In this document: one piece after another, positions 1-8,075 of the stretch
Layout: each line of letters starts with the position of its first letter
Position numbering within the stretch: position 1 is the stretch's first letter
Assembly: GCF_003112555.1 (NCBI RefSeq)
Contig: NZ_BEWB01000005.1
Span: forward strand, 310,001 to 374,000
Source: Streptomyces coelicoflavus
GTDB taxonomy: Bacteria; Actinomycetota; Actinomycetes; Streptomycetales; Streptomycetaceae
DNA length: 64,000 nt
Direction of reading: 5' to 3'
Notes under the pieces: generated by a model
Seen by the model: only the letters and a program-made list of their open reading frames with translations
Databases searched by the model: none
Told to the model about the DNA's origin: nothing
Translations under genes and position numbers: made by a program

Positions 1-572
1 CGCCGCAACTCGTCCCAGGTGGTGGGCACATCGAGACCCGCCTCGTCGAGGACGTCCTTGTTGTAGAAGAGGGCGAGGGTGTTCACGGAGCGGGCCGCGC
101 CGTAGTACGTGCCCTTGTACGAGCCGAAGTCGACGATGCCGTCGGGGATGTCCTCGGTGCTCAGCCCGAGCGTCCTGAGGTCGACGAGGCCGCCCGCGTC
201 GGCGAAGGTCGGCATCTCGGACGCGTCGAACTGCACGATGTCGGGCAGCGACTTGGACGACGCCATGCGCAGCGCCTTCGTCATCACCTGCGCCGCCGGG
301 ACGCTCTGCTGCTCGATGGTGACGCCCAGCTCCTTGCCGCAGCGGGCCATCGCCTCCGCGTCCCAGCGGTGGTACGACTCGTCGGTCGAGGAGTTCATCA
401 CGGTGTACGTGCCGGCGTCGCGCTGCTGTCCGCAGCCGGCCAGCGCCGCTCCGGCGACCAGCACGGATGCGGCGGTGAACGGGGCGAGGGCTCGGCTTGA
501 GCGCCCTCGCCCGCGGCGTGTGGCAGCCGGAGGGTGTGCTGTCAAGGCGAGCGAGGTGAAGCGCTTCGACAT
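1..572 (-). CDS. Sugar ABC transporter substrate-binding lipoprotein, cut by the window edge
   Basis: This is the N-terminal part (about 190 codons) of an extracellular solute-binding protein of the carbohydrate ABC class. The start is the ATG at 572-570, with AAGGG about 7 nt upstream. The protein has a basic N-terminus, a hydrophobic stretch and the lipobox LAGC with the lipidated Cys at residue 47. After it come segments typical of sugar-binding proteins: a DAEAM region, a DIVQFDAS-type region and an ALFYNKD segment. The gene runs off the left edge, so its permeases are not visible. It diverges from the alpha-xylosidase gene, which suggests it binds xylose-containing oligosaccharides, but the ligand is inference. 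Confidence 0.85.
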   Translation of the reverse strand, partial: MSKRFTSLALTAHPPAATRRGRGRSSRALAPFTAASVLVAGAALAGCGQQRDAGTYTVMNSSTDESYHRWDAEAMARCGKELGVTIEQQSVPAAQVMTKALRMASSKSLPDIVQFDASEMPTFADAGGLVDLRTLGLSTEDIPDGIVDFGSYKGTYYGAARSVNTLALFYNKDVLDEAGLDVPTTWDELR

Positions 573-856
573 GGTGCGGCCCTTGCTGTCGTACTGTCCG
601 GCTTCGTCGCCGGACCGATTTGTTTGGTGTGATGACTAATACGTCACGGACCCGCTTCCGCGCTAGAGCAAAGTGGCCCCTCCCTCTTCGCCCCGGGTGG
701 TGGCGAAGCTGTTCTGTGAGGCAATAGTCCCTGTTCAGAGCGCTGTATGTGCGGCAAACGCCGCGGCGCCGGAATTTGTCTTGTGTACGATCAACTCGCT
801 GTGAGACGGCCACCGTGCTCCCCATCCGACAGCTCCCGCCCCACCCGAGGAAGATC
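573..856. promoter_or_regulatory. Divergent control region between sugar-binding protein and alpha-xylosidase
   Basis: This intergenic stretch separates two divergent sugar genes. It contains two perfect inverted repeats. GTCCGGC (596-602) pairs with GCCGGAC (609-615), and CTTCGCC (686-692) pairs with GGCGAAG (702-708). It also holds a direct repeat CTGTTC at 709-714 and 731-736, about two helical turns apart. These are candidate operators or leader hairpins. I do not see a convincing -35/-10 pair. Confidence 0.45.
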
Positions 857-3127
857 ATGAAGTTCACCGACGGCTTCTGGCTCATCCGCGAGGGCGTGCA
901 CCTCTCGTACGCCACCGAGGTACGCGATGTACGTCCCGAATCGAAGCGCTTCACCGCCCATGCCGCCGTGAAGAAGGTGACGCGGCGAGGGGACACGCTC
1001 AACGCGCCGCTCCTCACGGTCGAGTGCTTCTCTCCCGCCGAGGGCGTCATCGGCGTCCGCGTCACCCACCACGCCGGCAAACGCCGGCCCGGTCCCGACT
1101 TCGCCCTCAGCGGTGCGGCGGACGGCGCCGGCGAGGTGCGCCAGGACGGCTCCGTCACCGAGCTGACCAGCGGCGCGCTCACCCTCCGCCTGGACCGCGA
1201 GGGCCCCTGGGGCCTCACCTTCCACGACGCCGACGGACGCGAGCTGACCCGCGCCGACGCCAAGGGCACCGCCTTCGCCACCACCGGCGACGGAGGCCAC
1301 CACATGCTCGGCCGCCTCGCCCTCGGCGTCGGCGAGCAGATCTACGGCCTCGGCGAGCGCTTCACCCCGTTCGTCAAGAACGGCCAGGTCGTCGACATGT
1401 GGCAGGCCGACGGCGGCACCAGCAGCGAACAGGCCTACAAGAACGTTCCGTTCTACCTCTCCTCGCGCGGGTACGGCGTCTTCGTCAACCACCCCGGCGC
1501 GGTCTCCTTCGAGGTCGGCTCCGAGTCCGTCGGCCAGGTGCAGTTCAGCGTCGAGGACCAGACGCTGGAGTACTACGTCGTCGCCGGGCCCACCCCCAAG
1601 GACGTCCTCACCCGCTACACCGCCCTCACCGGCCGCCCCGCCCTGCCGCCGGCCTGGTCCTTCGGCCTGTGGCTCACCACGTCCTTCACCACCTCCTACG
1701 ACGAGCAGACGGTCACCTCGTTCGTGGACGGCATGGCCGAGCGCGGCATCCCGCTCTCCGTCTTCCACTTCGACTGCTTCTGGATGCGCGAGTACCAGTG
1801 GTGCGACTTCGAATGGGACCCGGACGTCTTCCCGGACCCGGACGGCATGCTCGCCCGGCTCAAGGCCAAGGGGCTGAGGGTCAGCGCCTGGATCAACCCC
1901 TACATCGCCCAGAAGTCCCCGCTGTTCGAGGAGGCCGCCGCCCTCGGGCACCTGGTGCGCAGGCCGGACGGCGACATCTGGCAGTGGGACCTGTGGCAGG
2001 CCGGCATGGGCCTGGTCGACTTCACCAGCCCGGCCGCCCGCGACTGGTACGCCGGGAAGCTCAAGCCCCTGCTCGACCAGGGCGTGGACTGCTTCAAGAC
2101 CGACTTCGGCGAGCGCGTCCCCACCGACGTGGTCTGGCACGACGGCTCCGACCCGGAGCGCATGCACAACTACTACACGCACCTGTTCAACCGCACCGTC
2201 TTCGAACTCCTGGAGAAGGAGCGCGGGCAGGGCGAGGCCGTCCTCTTCGCCCGCTCGGCGACCGCGGGCGGCCAGCAGTACCCCGTCCACTGGGGCGGCG
2301 ACTGCTGGTCGTCCTTCGAGGCGATGGCCGAGTCACTGCGGGGCGGTCTGTCCCTGTCCCTGAGCGGCTTCGGCTTCTGGAGCCACGACATCGGCGGCTT
2401 CGAGGGCACGCCCGATCCCGCCGTCTTCAAGCGCTGGCTGGCCTTCGGCCTGCTCTCCTCGCACAGCCGCCTGCACGGCTCCTCGTCGTACCGGGTGCCG
2501 TGGGAGTTCGGCGAGGAGGCCGTCGACGTCGCCCGCCGCTTCACCCTCCTCAAGCACCGCCTGATGCCCTACCTGTACGGCGTCGCCGCCGAGGCCCACC
2601 GCACCGGCGTGCCGATGATGCGGCCGATGGTCCTGGAGTATCCGCACGACCCGGCCTGCCGCCCGCTGGACCGCCAGTACATGCTCGGCTCCGACGTCCT
2701 GGTCGCCCCGGTCTTCACCGAGGACGGCGAGGTCGAGGTCTACCTCCCCGAGGGCACCTGGACCCACCTCCTGTCCGGCGAGCGCGTCACCGGCCCGGCC
2801 TGGCGCACCGAACGGCACGGCTACGACAGCCTGCCGCTGTACGTCCGCGAGGGCGCCGTCCTGCCGCTGGCCTCCGACGACAGCCGCCCCGACGGCGACT
2901 GGCTGGACGCCCCGACCCTGCTCGTCCACCCGTCCGCCGACGCCGGCTACACGGCCGAGGCCGGCGTGCCCGACCTGCTGGGCACACCGGCCGCGAGCTT
3001 CCGCGTGCGGCGGGAGGGGGACGTCCTGCGGGTCACCGCGACCGGTACCGACCGCCCCTTCACCGTCCGGGTCGCGGGCGGCGCGAGCGCGCGGGGCGAG
3101 GGGAAGGTGACCGTACCGCTGTCGTGA
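857..3127 (+). CDS. yicI: Alpha-xylosidase, GH31, YicI type
   Basis: A 756-residue intracellular glycoside hydrolase family 31 enzyme that removes alpha-linked xylose from oligosaccharides such as isoprimeverose. The ATG at 857 is chosen over earlier in-frame codons because GAGGA lies 5 nt before it. With this start the nucleophile in KTDFGE is Asp416 and the acid/base in HWGGDCW is Asp482, the same numbers as in E. coli YicI. The length is close to YicI (772 residues), and there is no signal peptide. The gene diverges from a sugar-binding lipoprotein, so substrate is probably imported and then cut in the cytoplasm. The family also contains alpha-glucosidases, but the KTDFGE and GGDCW context favours xylosidase. 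Confidence 0.93.
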   Translation: MKFTDGFWLIREGVHLSYATEVRDVRPESKRFTAHAAVKKVTRRGDTLNAPLLTVECFSPAEGVIGVRVTHHAGKRRPGPDFALSGAADGAGEVRQDGSVTELTSGALTLRLDREGPWGLTFHDADGRELTRADAKGTAFATTGDGGHHMLGRLALGVGEQIYGLGERFTPFVKNGQVVDMWQADGGTSSEQAYKNVPFYLSSRGYGVFVNHPGAVSFEVGSESVGQVQFSVEDQTLEYYVVAGPTPKDVLTRYTALTGRPALPPAWSFGLWLTTSFTTSYDEQTVTSFVDGMAERGIPLSVFHFDCFWMREYQWCDFEWDPDVFPDPDGMLARLKAKGLRVSAWINPYIAQKSPLFEEAAALGHLVRRPDGDIWQWDLWQAGMGLVDFTSPAARDWYAGKLKPLLDQGVDCFKTDFGERVPTDVVWHDGSDPERMHNYYTHLFNRTVFELLEKERGQGEAVLFARSATAGGQQYPVHWGGDCWSSFEAMAESLRGGLSLSLSGFGFWSHDIGGFEGTPDPAVFKRWLAFGLLSSHSRLHGSSSYRVPWEFGEEAVDVARRFTLLKHRLMPYLYGVAAEAHRTGVPMMRPMVLEYPHDPACRPLDRQYMLGSDVLVAPVFTEDGEVEVYLPEGTWTHLLSGERVTGPAWRTERHGYDSLPLYVREGAVLPLASDDSRPDGDWLDAPTLLVHPSADAGYTAEAGVPDLLGTPAASFRVRREGDVLRVTATGTDRPFTVRVAGGASARGEGKVTVPLS

Positions 3128-3138
3128 GACCGCCCGGG

Positions 3139-4341
3139 TCAGCGGCCGAGGCCGGCCAGCGCGGTCAGGAGGCGGTCCACGTCGTCCGCGCTGGTGTAGG
3201 GCGCCAGTCCGACCCGGACGGCGCCCGCGTCGCCGAGGCCCAGGCGGCGCGAGGCCTCCAGGGCGTAGAAGGACCCGGCGGGCGCGTCGACACCCCGTTC
3301 GGCCAGTCGCCCGTACACGTCGGCCGGGCGCAGGCCCGCCACGGTGAACAGCAGGGTCGGCGTGCGCCGTGCGGCCCGCGAGTACACGGTGACGCCGTCC
3401 AGACCGGCCAGCCCCCGCTCGATCCGCTCACGCAGGACGTCCTCGTGGGCCTCGAGCGCCGCGAACGAGGCGACCAGCCGGTCCCTGCGCGTGCCGCGCG
3501 CGTCCGGCTCCAGACCGGCGAGGAAGTCCACCGCGGCACGGGCGCCGGCCAGCAGCTCGTACGGCAGCGTGCCCAGCTCGAAGCGCTCGGGGACGGCGTC
3601 GCTGGAGGGCAACAGCTTGTCCGGACGCAGGGTCTCGAGGAACTCCGGCCGGGCCGCCAGCACCCCCAGGTGCGGGCCGAGGAACTTGTACGGCGAGCAC
3701 ACCAGCGTGTCCGCGCCGAGCGCCACCGGGTCGACGACGGCGTGCGAGGCGTAGTGCACCGCGTCCACGTGGCACAGCGCGCCGACACCGTGCGCCAGCC
3801 GGGCGATCGCCGGCAGGTCGGGCATCGTGCCGATCAGGTTGGACGCGGCCGTCACCGCCACCAGCCTGGTGCGCGGGGAGAGGACCGCCTCGATGTGCTC
3901 GGGACGCAGTTCACCGGTGGCCGGGTCGAAGTCGGCCCACCGCACGGTCGCGCCGGCCGACTCGGCCGCCTGGACCCAGGGCCGGATGTTGGAGTCGTGG
4001 TCCAGCCGGGTGACGACCACCTCGTCCCCGGGCCCCCAGGACTTGGCGAGCGTCCGGGACAGGTCGTAGGCGAGCTGGGTCGCGCTGCGGCCGAGGACGA
4101 TGCCCCGCGGCTCGGCGCCCAGCAGGTCGGCCAGCGCGGCGCGGGCGTCCGCGACGATGCCGTCCGCGTTGCGCTCGCCCTCGGTGGTGCGGCCGCGGTT
4201 GGCCAGCGGGTTGGACAGCGCCTGCGCGATCGCGTCGATGACGGGCTGCGGGGTCTGGGTGCCGCCCGGCGCGTCGAAGCGGGCCGAGCCGGACTTCAGG
4301 GCGGGTATCTGCGCGCGGATCGCGTCGACGTCGAGGGCCAT
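3139..4341 (-). CDS. Cysteine-desulfurase-like class V PLP enzyme lacking the catalytic Cys
   Basis: A 400-residue fold-type I PLP enzyme of the class V aminotransferase group. The Schiff-base lysine is Lys219 in SPYKFLGPHLG. LDHDSN (residues 113-118) and HVDAVHYASH are typical of the SufS-like subgroup. The C-terminal half, after Lys219, contains no cysteine at all. The loop that carries the active-site Cys in true desulfurases reads PAGSFYALEASRRLG. The enzyme is therefore unlikely to be a standard desulfurase, and its reaction is unknown. The ATG at 4341 is taken because the family starts at MALDVDAIR. It converges on the alpha-xylosidase gene with 11 nt between stops, too short for a terminator. 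Confidence 0.85.
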   Translation of the reverse strand: MALDVDAIRAQIPALKSGSARFDAPGGTQTPQPVIDAIAQALSNPLANRGRTTEGERNADGIVADARAALADLLGAEPRGIVLGRSATQLAYDLSRTLAKSWGPGDEVVVTRLDHDSNIRPWVQAAESAGATVRWADFDPATGELRPEHIEAVLSPRTRLVAVTAASNLIGTMPDLPAIARLAHGVGALCHVDAVHYASHAVVDPVALGADTLVCSPYKFLGPHLGVLAARPEFLETLRPDKLLPSSDAVPERFELGTLPYELLAGARAAVDFLAGLEPDARGTRRDRLVASFAALEAHEDVLRERIERGLAGLDGVTVYSRAARRTPTLLFTVAGLRPADVYGRLAERGVDAPAGSFYALEASRRLGLGDAGAVRVGLAPYTSADDVDRLLTALAGLGR

Positions 4342-4471
4342 GTGCACTCCAACCGAAGGCGGGGACTCCCGGAAGCCGGTGCCTCCGGAAGCGCGGACTC
4401 CCGAAGGCGGGTCTTCCGGCCTCATGATCGCAGCCGCTCGGCGCCGGCGACAGGGGCCCGCGACCCGCGGG

Positions 4472-5533
4472 TCAGGTGTCCTCCGCTCCCGTCGGGTCCC
4501 GCTCGCGGCCGCCGGGATGCCGGTGCCGCCAGACCCAGAAGACCGTGCACGACAACAGCGCCCACCCGCCCAGCACCAGGTACGGGAAGGCGTGCTGGTG
4601 GCCCTGGAAGTACACCGCTGTGTGCTGCGCGTTGACCGAGCCCCCGGGCGGCAGCCACCGGCCGATCGTCCCGAGCGGTGACGGCAGCAGCGGCCAGGAC
4701 ACCGCGCCGCCGGACGAAGGGTTGCCGATGATCACCATCAGGCCCCAGGTGGGCAGCATCGCCCAGCGGCCGAACATGGTGTTGAACATGGTGAAGACCA
4801 TCCCGGACACGAACATCGTGAGCGCCAGGATCAGCCACGACTGGGCGAACGGCAGGTTCAGCGCGCCCAGCAGCCAGTCCACCGTGGCGGCGATGGCGAA
4901 CCCGCCGAGCAGCGCGTAGGCCATCGTGAACAGGATGCGTTCGACGGGGGTGAGCGTGCGCGCGTGCACGCTGAGCTGGATCGCGCCGACGAAGCCGATG
5001 ATCACGGCGGCCAGCGAGATGTAGAAGATCGCCAGCCCGCGCGGGTCGCCCTTCTGCAACGGATTGACGTCCCGCACCGAGACCCGGACACCGAGCTTCT
5101 TGCCCACGGCCGGTGCCGTTTGCGAGAGCAGTTCGGCGACCGAGGCGCCGGACGCGCCGGACACGTCGAGGGCGGCGCTGCGCCCGTCGTCGCGCAGCTC
5201 GAAGACCGCGAAGACCTCCTGCTGCTCGATCGCCTCGCGGGCCGCGGCGCGGGTCTCGTACGGATGCACCTTCACCGAGGTGTCCAACGCCTTCTCCAGG
5301 CCGCGGAGATAGGCCCGGCCGGCCGCCTTCTCGTACGAGCCGACCACGGCCGTGGGGATCAGGCGCGGCGTCGGGTTCGCCATCGAGTAGGTGTACGAGC
5401 CCGCGAAGAGGCCGGCCGCGGCCGCGAGGATCAGCACCAGAACGGTGGCCGGCCAGAACGGCGACCGCCGGAAGGCGGACCACCGCCCGCCGGCCGGGGG
5501 ACCGCCGTCGGCGTCCTGGGACAGGTGCGCCAT
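4472..5533 (-). CDS. DUF3533/YhgE-type ABC-2-like membrane protein
   Basis: A 353-residue integral membrane protein. One helix lies near the N-terminus (about residues 30-50), then a soluble extracytoplasmic domain (about 50-180), then five or six helices to the C-terminus. The motif GNPSSGGA before the last helices is characteristic of the DUF3533/YhgE group, which has the same layout as ABC-2 permeases but no own ATPase. Export of a small molecule or a cell-envelope role is possible; the substrate is unknown. It lies 13 nt downstream of nothing on its own strand except the distal Dps gene start, so the two genes form a same-strand pair with this gene upstream in coordinates but downstream in transcription. 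Confidence 0.75.
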   Translation of the reverse strand: MAHLSQDADGGPPAGGRWSAFRRSPFWPATVLVLILAAAAGLFAGSYTYSMANPTPRLIPTAVVGSYEKAAGRAYLRGLEKALDTSVKVHPYETRAAAREAIEQQEVFAVFELRDDGRSAALDVSGASGASVAELLSQTAPAVGKKLGVRVSVRDVNPLQKGDPRGLAIFYISLAAVIIGFVGAIQLSVHARTLTPVERILFTMAYALLGGFAIAATVDWLLGALNLPFAQSWLILALTMFVSGMVFTMFNTMFGRWAMLPTWGLMVIIGNPSSGGAVSWPLLPSPLGTIGRWLPPGGSVNAQHTAVYFQGHQHAFPYLVLGGWALLSCTVFWVWRHRHPGGRERDPTGAEDT

Positions 5534-5546
5534 GTCCGGGCCGGGG

Positions 5547-6149
5547 TCAGGCGTGGACCAGCGGCGTGTCCACGAGGTGTTCCGCCACGAACCACGCCTG
5601 GAGTTCGTTGGTGCGCAGGACCTCGGAGACCAGGAGGTCGTTGGTGCCGTCGTCCCCGTACTCCTGGGTGCGGGCCGCCGCGTCGTGGCACTCGGTGAGG
5701 ATCAGCTCGTGCGCCTCCAGCAGGCGGGAGAGCATCGACGGCACCTCCTCCACCCCGTCCGGCGGGCGCGGCACGGTGGTGATCTCGGCGACGTGCCGGG
5801 GGTCGCCGACCGCGACGCCGCCGAGTGTCTGGACGCGCTCGGCGACGGTGTCGATCAGCTCCAGCTGTTCGCCCGCGTGCTTGTCGAGGAGCAGGTGCAG
5901 TTGGTAGAACGTCGCCCCGCGCATCAGCCAGTGGTACTTCTTGTACAGGTCGTGCAGGATCCGGGTGTCCGCCAGGACCTTGTTGAGCCGCTGGCAGGAG
6001 TACAGCCGGGTGTCCATGGTGAGGGCCACGGGGAACTGCTTGACGGTGCCGAACTCCTGAATGGTCCGGCCCTTCTGGTGCAGCCAGGGCTGGCTGCCGT
6101 CCGACCGGTGCTCCGCGGACGACGGGGGCTTCGGCTTCGGGGAACTCAC
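5547..6149 (-). CDS. Dps-family DNA-protecting ferritin
   Basis: A 200-residue Dps protein. Such proteins form dodecamers that oxidise and store iron with H2O2 and can coat DNA. The hallmark segment YHWLMRG...FYQLHLLLDKH...ID...AERV..LGG is present, with the ferroxidase His in KYHW and acidic ligands in the LLLDKH/ELID helix. A roughly 40-residue N-terminal tail precedes the ferritin core and may contact DNA. The GTG at 6149 is chosen because AAGGAG sits 7 nt upstream. Streptomyces have several Dps paralogues and I cannot assign this one to a named member. Only 13 nt separate its stop from the start of the DUF3533 gene, so they are probably co-transcribed. Confidence 0.9.
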   Translation of the reverse strand: MSSPKPKPPSSAEHRSDGSQPWLHQKGRTIQEFGTVKQFPVALTMDTRLYSCQRLNKVLADTRILHDLYKKYHWLMRGATFYQLHLLLDKHAGEQLELIDTVAERVQTLGGVAVGDPRHVAEITTVPRPPDGVEEVPSMLSRLLEAHELILTECHDAAARTQEYGDDGTNDLLVSEVLRTNELQAWFVAEHLVDTPLVHA

Positions 6150-6301
6150 GCCTGTACTCCTTCTGGAGAGGACTGAAGGGCGGGCCGGCGCGCTGCCGCC
6201 GGCCCGGGTTCCCCCCGCGACAGTCGACCAGGGGTGCGCCCGGCCCGCAAACGGTGGGGGTTGTCCGGGGTGACGCGGTCCGCCTATGGTCGGTCTGCTC
6301 T

Positions 6302-6313
6302 GAAAGCGCTTTC
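6302..6313. promoter_or_regulatory. LacI-family type operator
   Basis: The perfect 12-bp palindrome GAAAGCGCTTTC lies 68 bp before the oxidoreductase start. It has the central CG and the symmetry usual for LacI/GalR repressor sites. No LacI gene is adjacent; the nearest one in the window is the bxlR-like gene at 48.5 kb, whose own sites look different. Confidence 0.6.
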
Positions 6314-6381
6314 TCCAGCGACGCGGTGCCGCACGGTGTGCGTGCGCCGCGTGCCGCGCCCCGCCGTCCGAGGAGGACCGC

Positions 6382-7497
6382 ATGTCCCCACGCCCCGCCC
6401 GCCGCCGGGTCGCGGTGATCGGCACCGGTGCCATCGTCACCGGCGGCCACCTGCCGGCGCTCGCCGCCCACGCCGACCGCACCGAGCTGGTCGCCGCCGT
6501 CGACGTGGACCCCGCGCGGCTCGACGCCTTCCGCGCCGAGGCGCCCGGCGACGTCACCGGGTACGCCTCGACGGGCGCGATGCTGGACGCCGTACGGCCC
6601 GACCTGGTGCTCGTCGGCACGCCGCCGTCCCTGCACCGGGAGCAGGCGGTGGCCGCGCTCGAGGCGGGTGCGTGGGTGCTGTGCGAGAAGCCGCTGTGCC
6701 TCTCCCTCGCCGAGTACGACGACATCGCCGCGGCCGAGGAGGCGTCCGGGGCGTACGCGTCCGTGGTCTTCCAGCACCGGTACGGTTCGGGCGCCGCGCA
6801 CGCACGCGACCTGATCGCGAGCGGCGAGCTGGGCGCCCCGCTGGTCGCCCACTGCCAGACGACCTGGCACCGCGACGCCGCCTACTACGCGGTGCCCTGG
6901 CGCGGGCGCTGGTCCACCGAGGGCGGCGGCCCGACCATGGGCCACGGCATCCACCAGTACGACCTGCTGCTCCATCTGCTCGGTCCCTGGGCGGAGATAC
7001 GGGGCATGGCGTCGCGCCTGGTGCACGACACCGAGAGCGAGGACGTCTCCACCGCCCTGGTGCGCTTCGGGAGCGGCGCCCTCGCCACCGTCGTCAACAG
7101 CGTGCTCTCCCCGGACGAGACGAGCCGGATACGCGTCGACTGCCGCGACGCGACGGTCGAGTTGACCCATCTGTACGGGCACCGCAACGACGACTGGGTC
7201 TACACCCCGGCCCGGCACGTCGCGCCCGAGCGCGCCGCCGCCTGGCGCACCCCGCCCGCCGACGTGCCCAGCTCCCACACGGCGCAGCTCGGCGCCGTCC
7301 TGGACGCCTGGGACGCCGGGGTCCGACCGCCCGGCAGCGGCTTCGAGGCCCGCGCCACGCTGGAGTTCGCCGCGGCCTTGTACAAGGCGGCGTTCACCGG
7401 GCGGCCGGTGCACGCGGGGGAGATCGGGCCCGGCGACCCCTTCTACGCGGCCATGCACGGCGGTCATCCCGACTGGGCCCCTGAAGGACGCGCGTAG
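6382..7497 (+). CDS. Gfo/Idh/MocA-family NAD(P)-dependent oxidoreductase
   Basis: A 371-residue cytoplasmic dehydrogenase of the glucose-fructose oxidoreductase/inositol dehydrogenase superfamily. The N-terminal Rossmann motif VIGTGAIVTGGH lies at residues 12-23. The family lysine is in CEKP (Glu102-Lys103-Pro104), and the C-terminal alpha/beta domain includes GGGPTMGHGIHQYD. GAGGAGG precedes the ATG by about 6 nt. Substrates in this family are sugars, inositols or their derivatives, and I cannot tell which here. The LacI-type palindrome upstream suggests induction by a sugar. It stands alone on its strand between dps and the phospholipase gene. Confidence 0.88.
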   Translation: MSPRPARRRVAVIGTGAIVTGGHLPALAAHADRTELVAAVDVDPARLDAFRAEAPGDVTGYASTGAMLDAVRPDLVLVGTPPSLHREQAVAALEAGAWVLCEKPLCLSLAEYDDIAAAEEASGAYASVVFQHRYGSGAAHARDLIASGELGAPLVAHCQTTWHRDAAYYAVPWRGRWSTEGGGPTMGHGIHQYDLLLHLLGPWAEIRGMASRLVHDTESEDVSTALVRFGSGALATVVNSVLSPDETSRIRVDCRDATVELTHLYGHRNDDWVYTPARHVAPERAAAWRTPPADVPSSHTAQLGAVLDAWDAGVRPPGSGFEARATLEFAAALYKAAFTGRPVHAGEIGPGDPFYAAMHGGHPDWAPEGRA

Positions 7498-7580
7498 CTC
7501 AAAACCGAAGAGTTCACGGCGGGTTGGGGTGAAAGAGGTGTGAACAGGGGGTCCAGGTGCGCATCATCTTGACATGAACC

Positions 7581-7603
7581 TGCGGCCCGAGAGTCGGGCC
7601 GCA
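7581..7603 (+). promoter_or_regulatory. Perfect leader hairpin before phospholipase A2
   Basis: TGCGGCCCGA (7581-7590) and TCGGGCCGCA (7594-7603) form a perfect 10-bp stem with a 3-nt GAG loop. It ends 7 nt before the ribosome site GGAGG of the phospholipase gene. It could stabilise the mRNA, tune translation or be a protein operator. TTGACA at 7569-7574 just upstream resembles a -35 hexamer but has no good -10. Confidence 0.6.
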
Positions 7604-7622
7604 TCCTCATGGAGGTGTTGGG

Positions 7623-8075
7623 ATGCACCGCAGACTCGCCACCGGACTCACCGCCGCCGCGCTGGCGGTGACCACCGTCGTCGCCACCGCCGCGACCGCC
7701 GAGGCCGCTCCCTCCGACAAGGCACAGGTACTGGCGAGTTGGACGCAGACCAGTGCGTCCAGCTACAACGCCTGGACCGCGGCACGGGCGGACAAGTCCG
7801 CCTGGTCCGCCTACGGGTTCGACTGGACCACCGACTACTGCTCCTCCTCGCCGGACAACCCGTTCGGCTTCCCCTTCAGCACCTCCTGCGCACGGCACGA
7901 CTTCGGCTACCGCAACTACAAGGACGCGGGCACCTTCGACGCCAACAAGTCCCGCCTGGACAGTGCCTTCTACGAGGACCTCAAGCGGGTCTGCGCCCGC
8001 TACGGCGGGGCCACCAAGACCGCCTGCAACAGCACCGCGTGGACGTACTACCAGGCCGTGAAGGTGTTCGGCTGA
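7623..8075 (+). CDS. Secreted phospholipase A2 (Streptomyces type)
   Basis: A 150-residue secreted enzyme that hydrolyses the sn-2 ester of phospholipids with calcium. A signal peptide ends at AEA, giving a 122-residue mature protein starting APSDK, the same length as the known Streptomyces violaceoruber enzyme. In mature numbering the catalytic pair is His64 (CARHDFGY) and Asp85 (SRLD), and Asp43 and Asp65 are the calcium ligands. Four cysteines can form the two family disulfides. The ATG follows GGAGG by 7 nt. The last 28 bp overlap the 3-prime end of the convergent PAP2 gene. Confidence 0.95.
   Translation: MHRRLATGLTAAALAVTTVVATAATAEAAPSDKAQVLASWTQTSASSYNAWTAARADKSAWSAYGFDWTTDYCSSSPDNPFGFPFSTSCARHDFGYRNYKDAGTFDANKSRLDSAFYEDLKRVCARYGGATKTACNSTAWTYYQAVKVFG

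Noticed and set aside
109..639. A 176-codon plus-strand frame at the left edge
   Set aside because: It is opposite the sugar-binding lipoprotein, whose lipobox and family motifs are clear.
1024..4635. A 1203-codon open frame on the plus strand
   Set aside because: It is an Arg/Pro-rich shadow of the alpha-xylosidase and class V enzyme genes, caused by high GC content.
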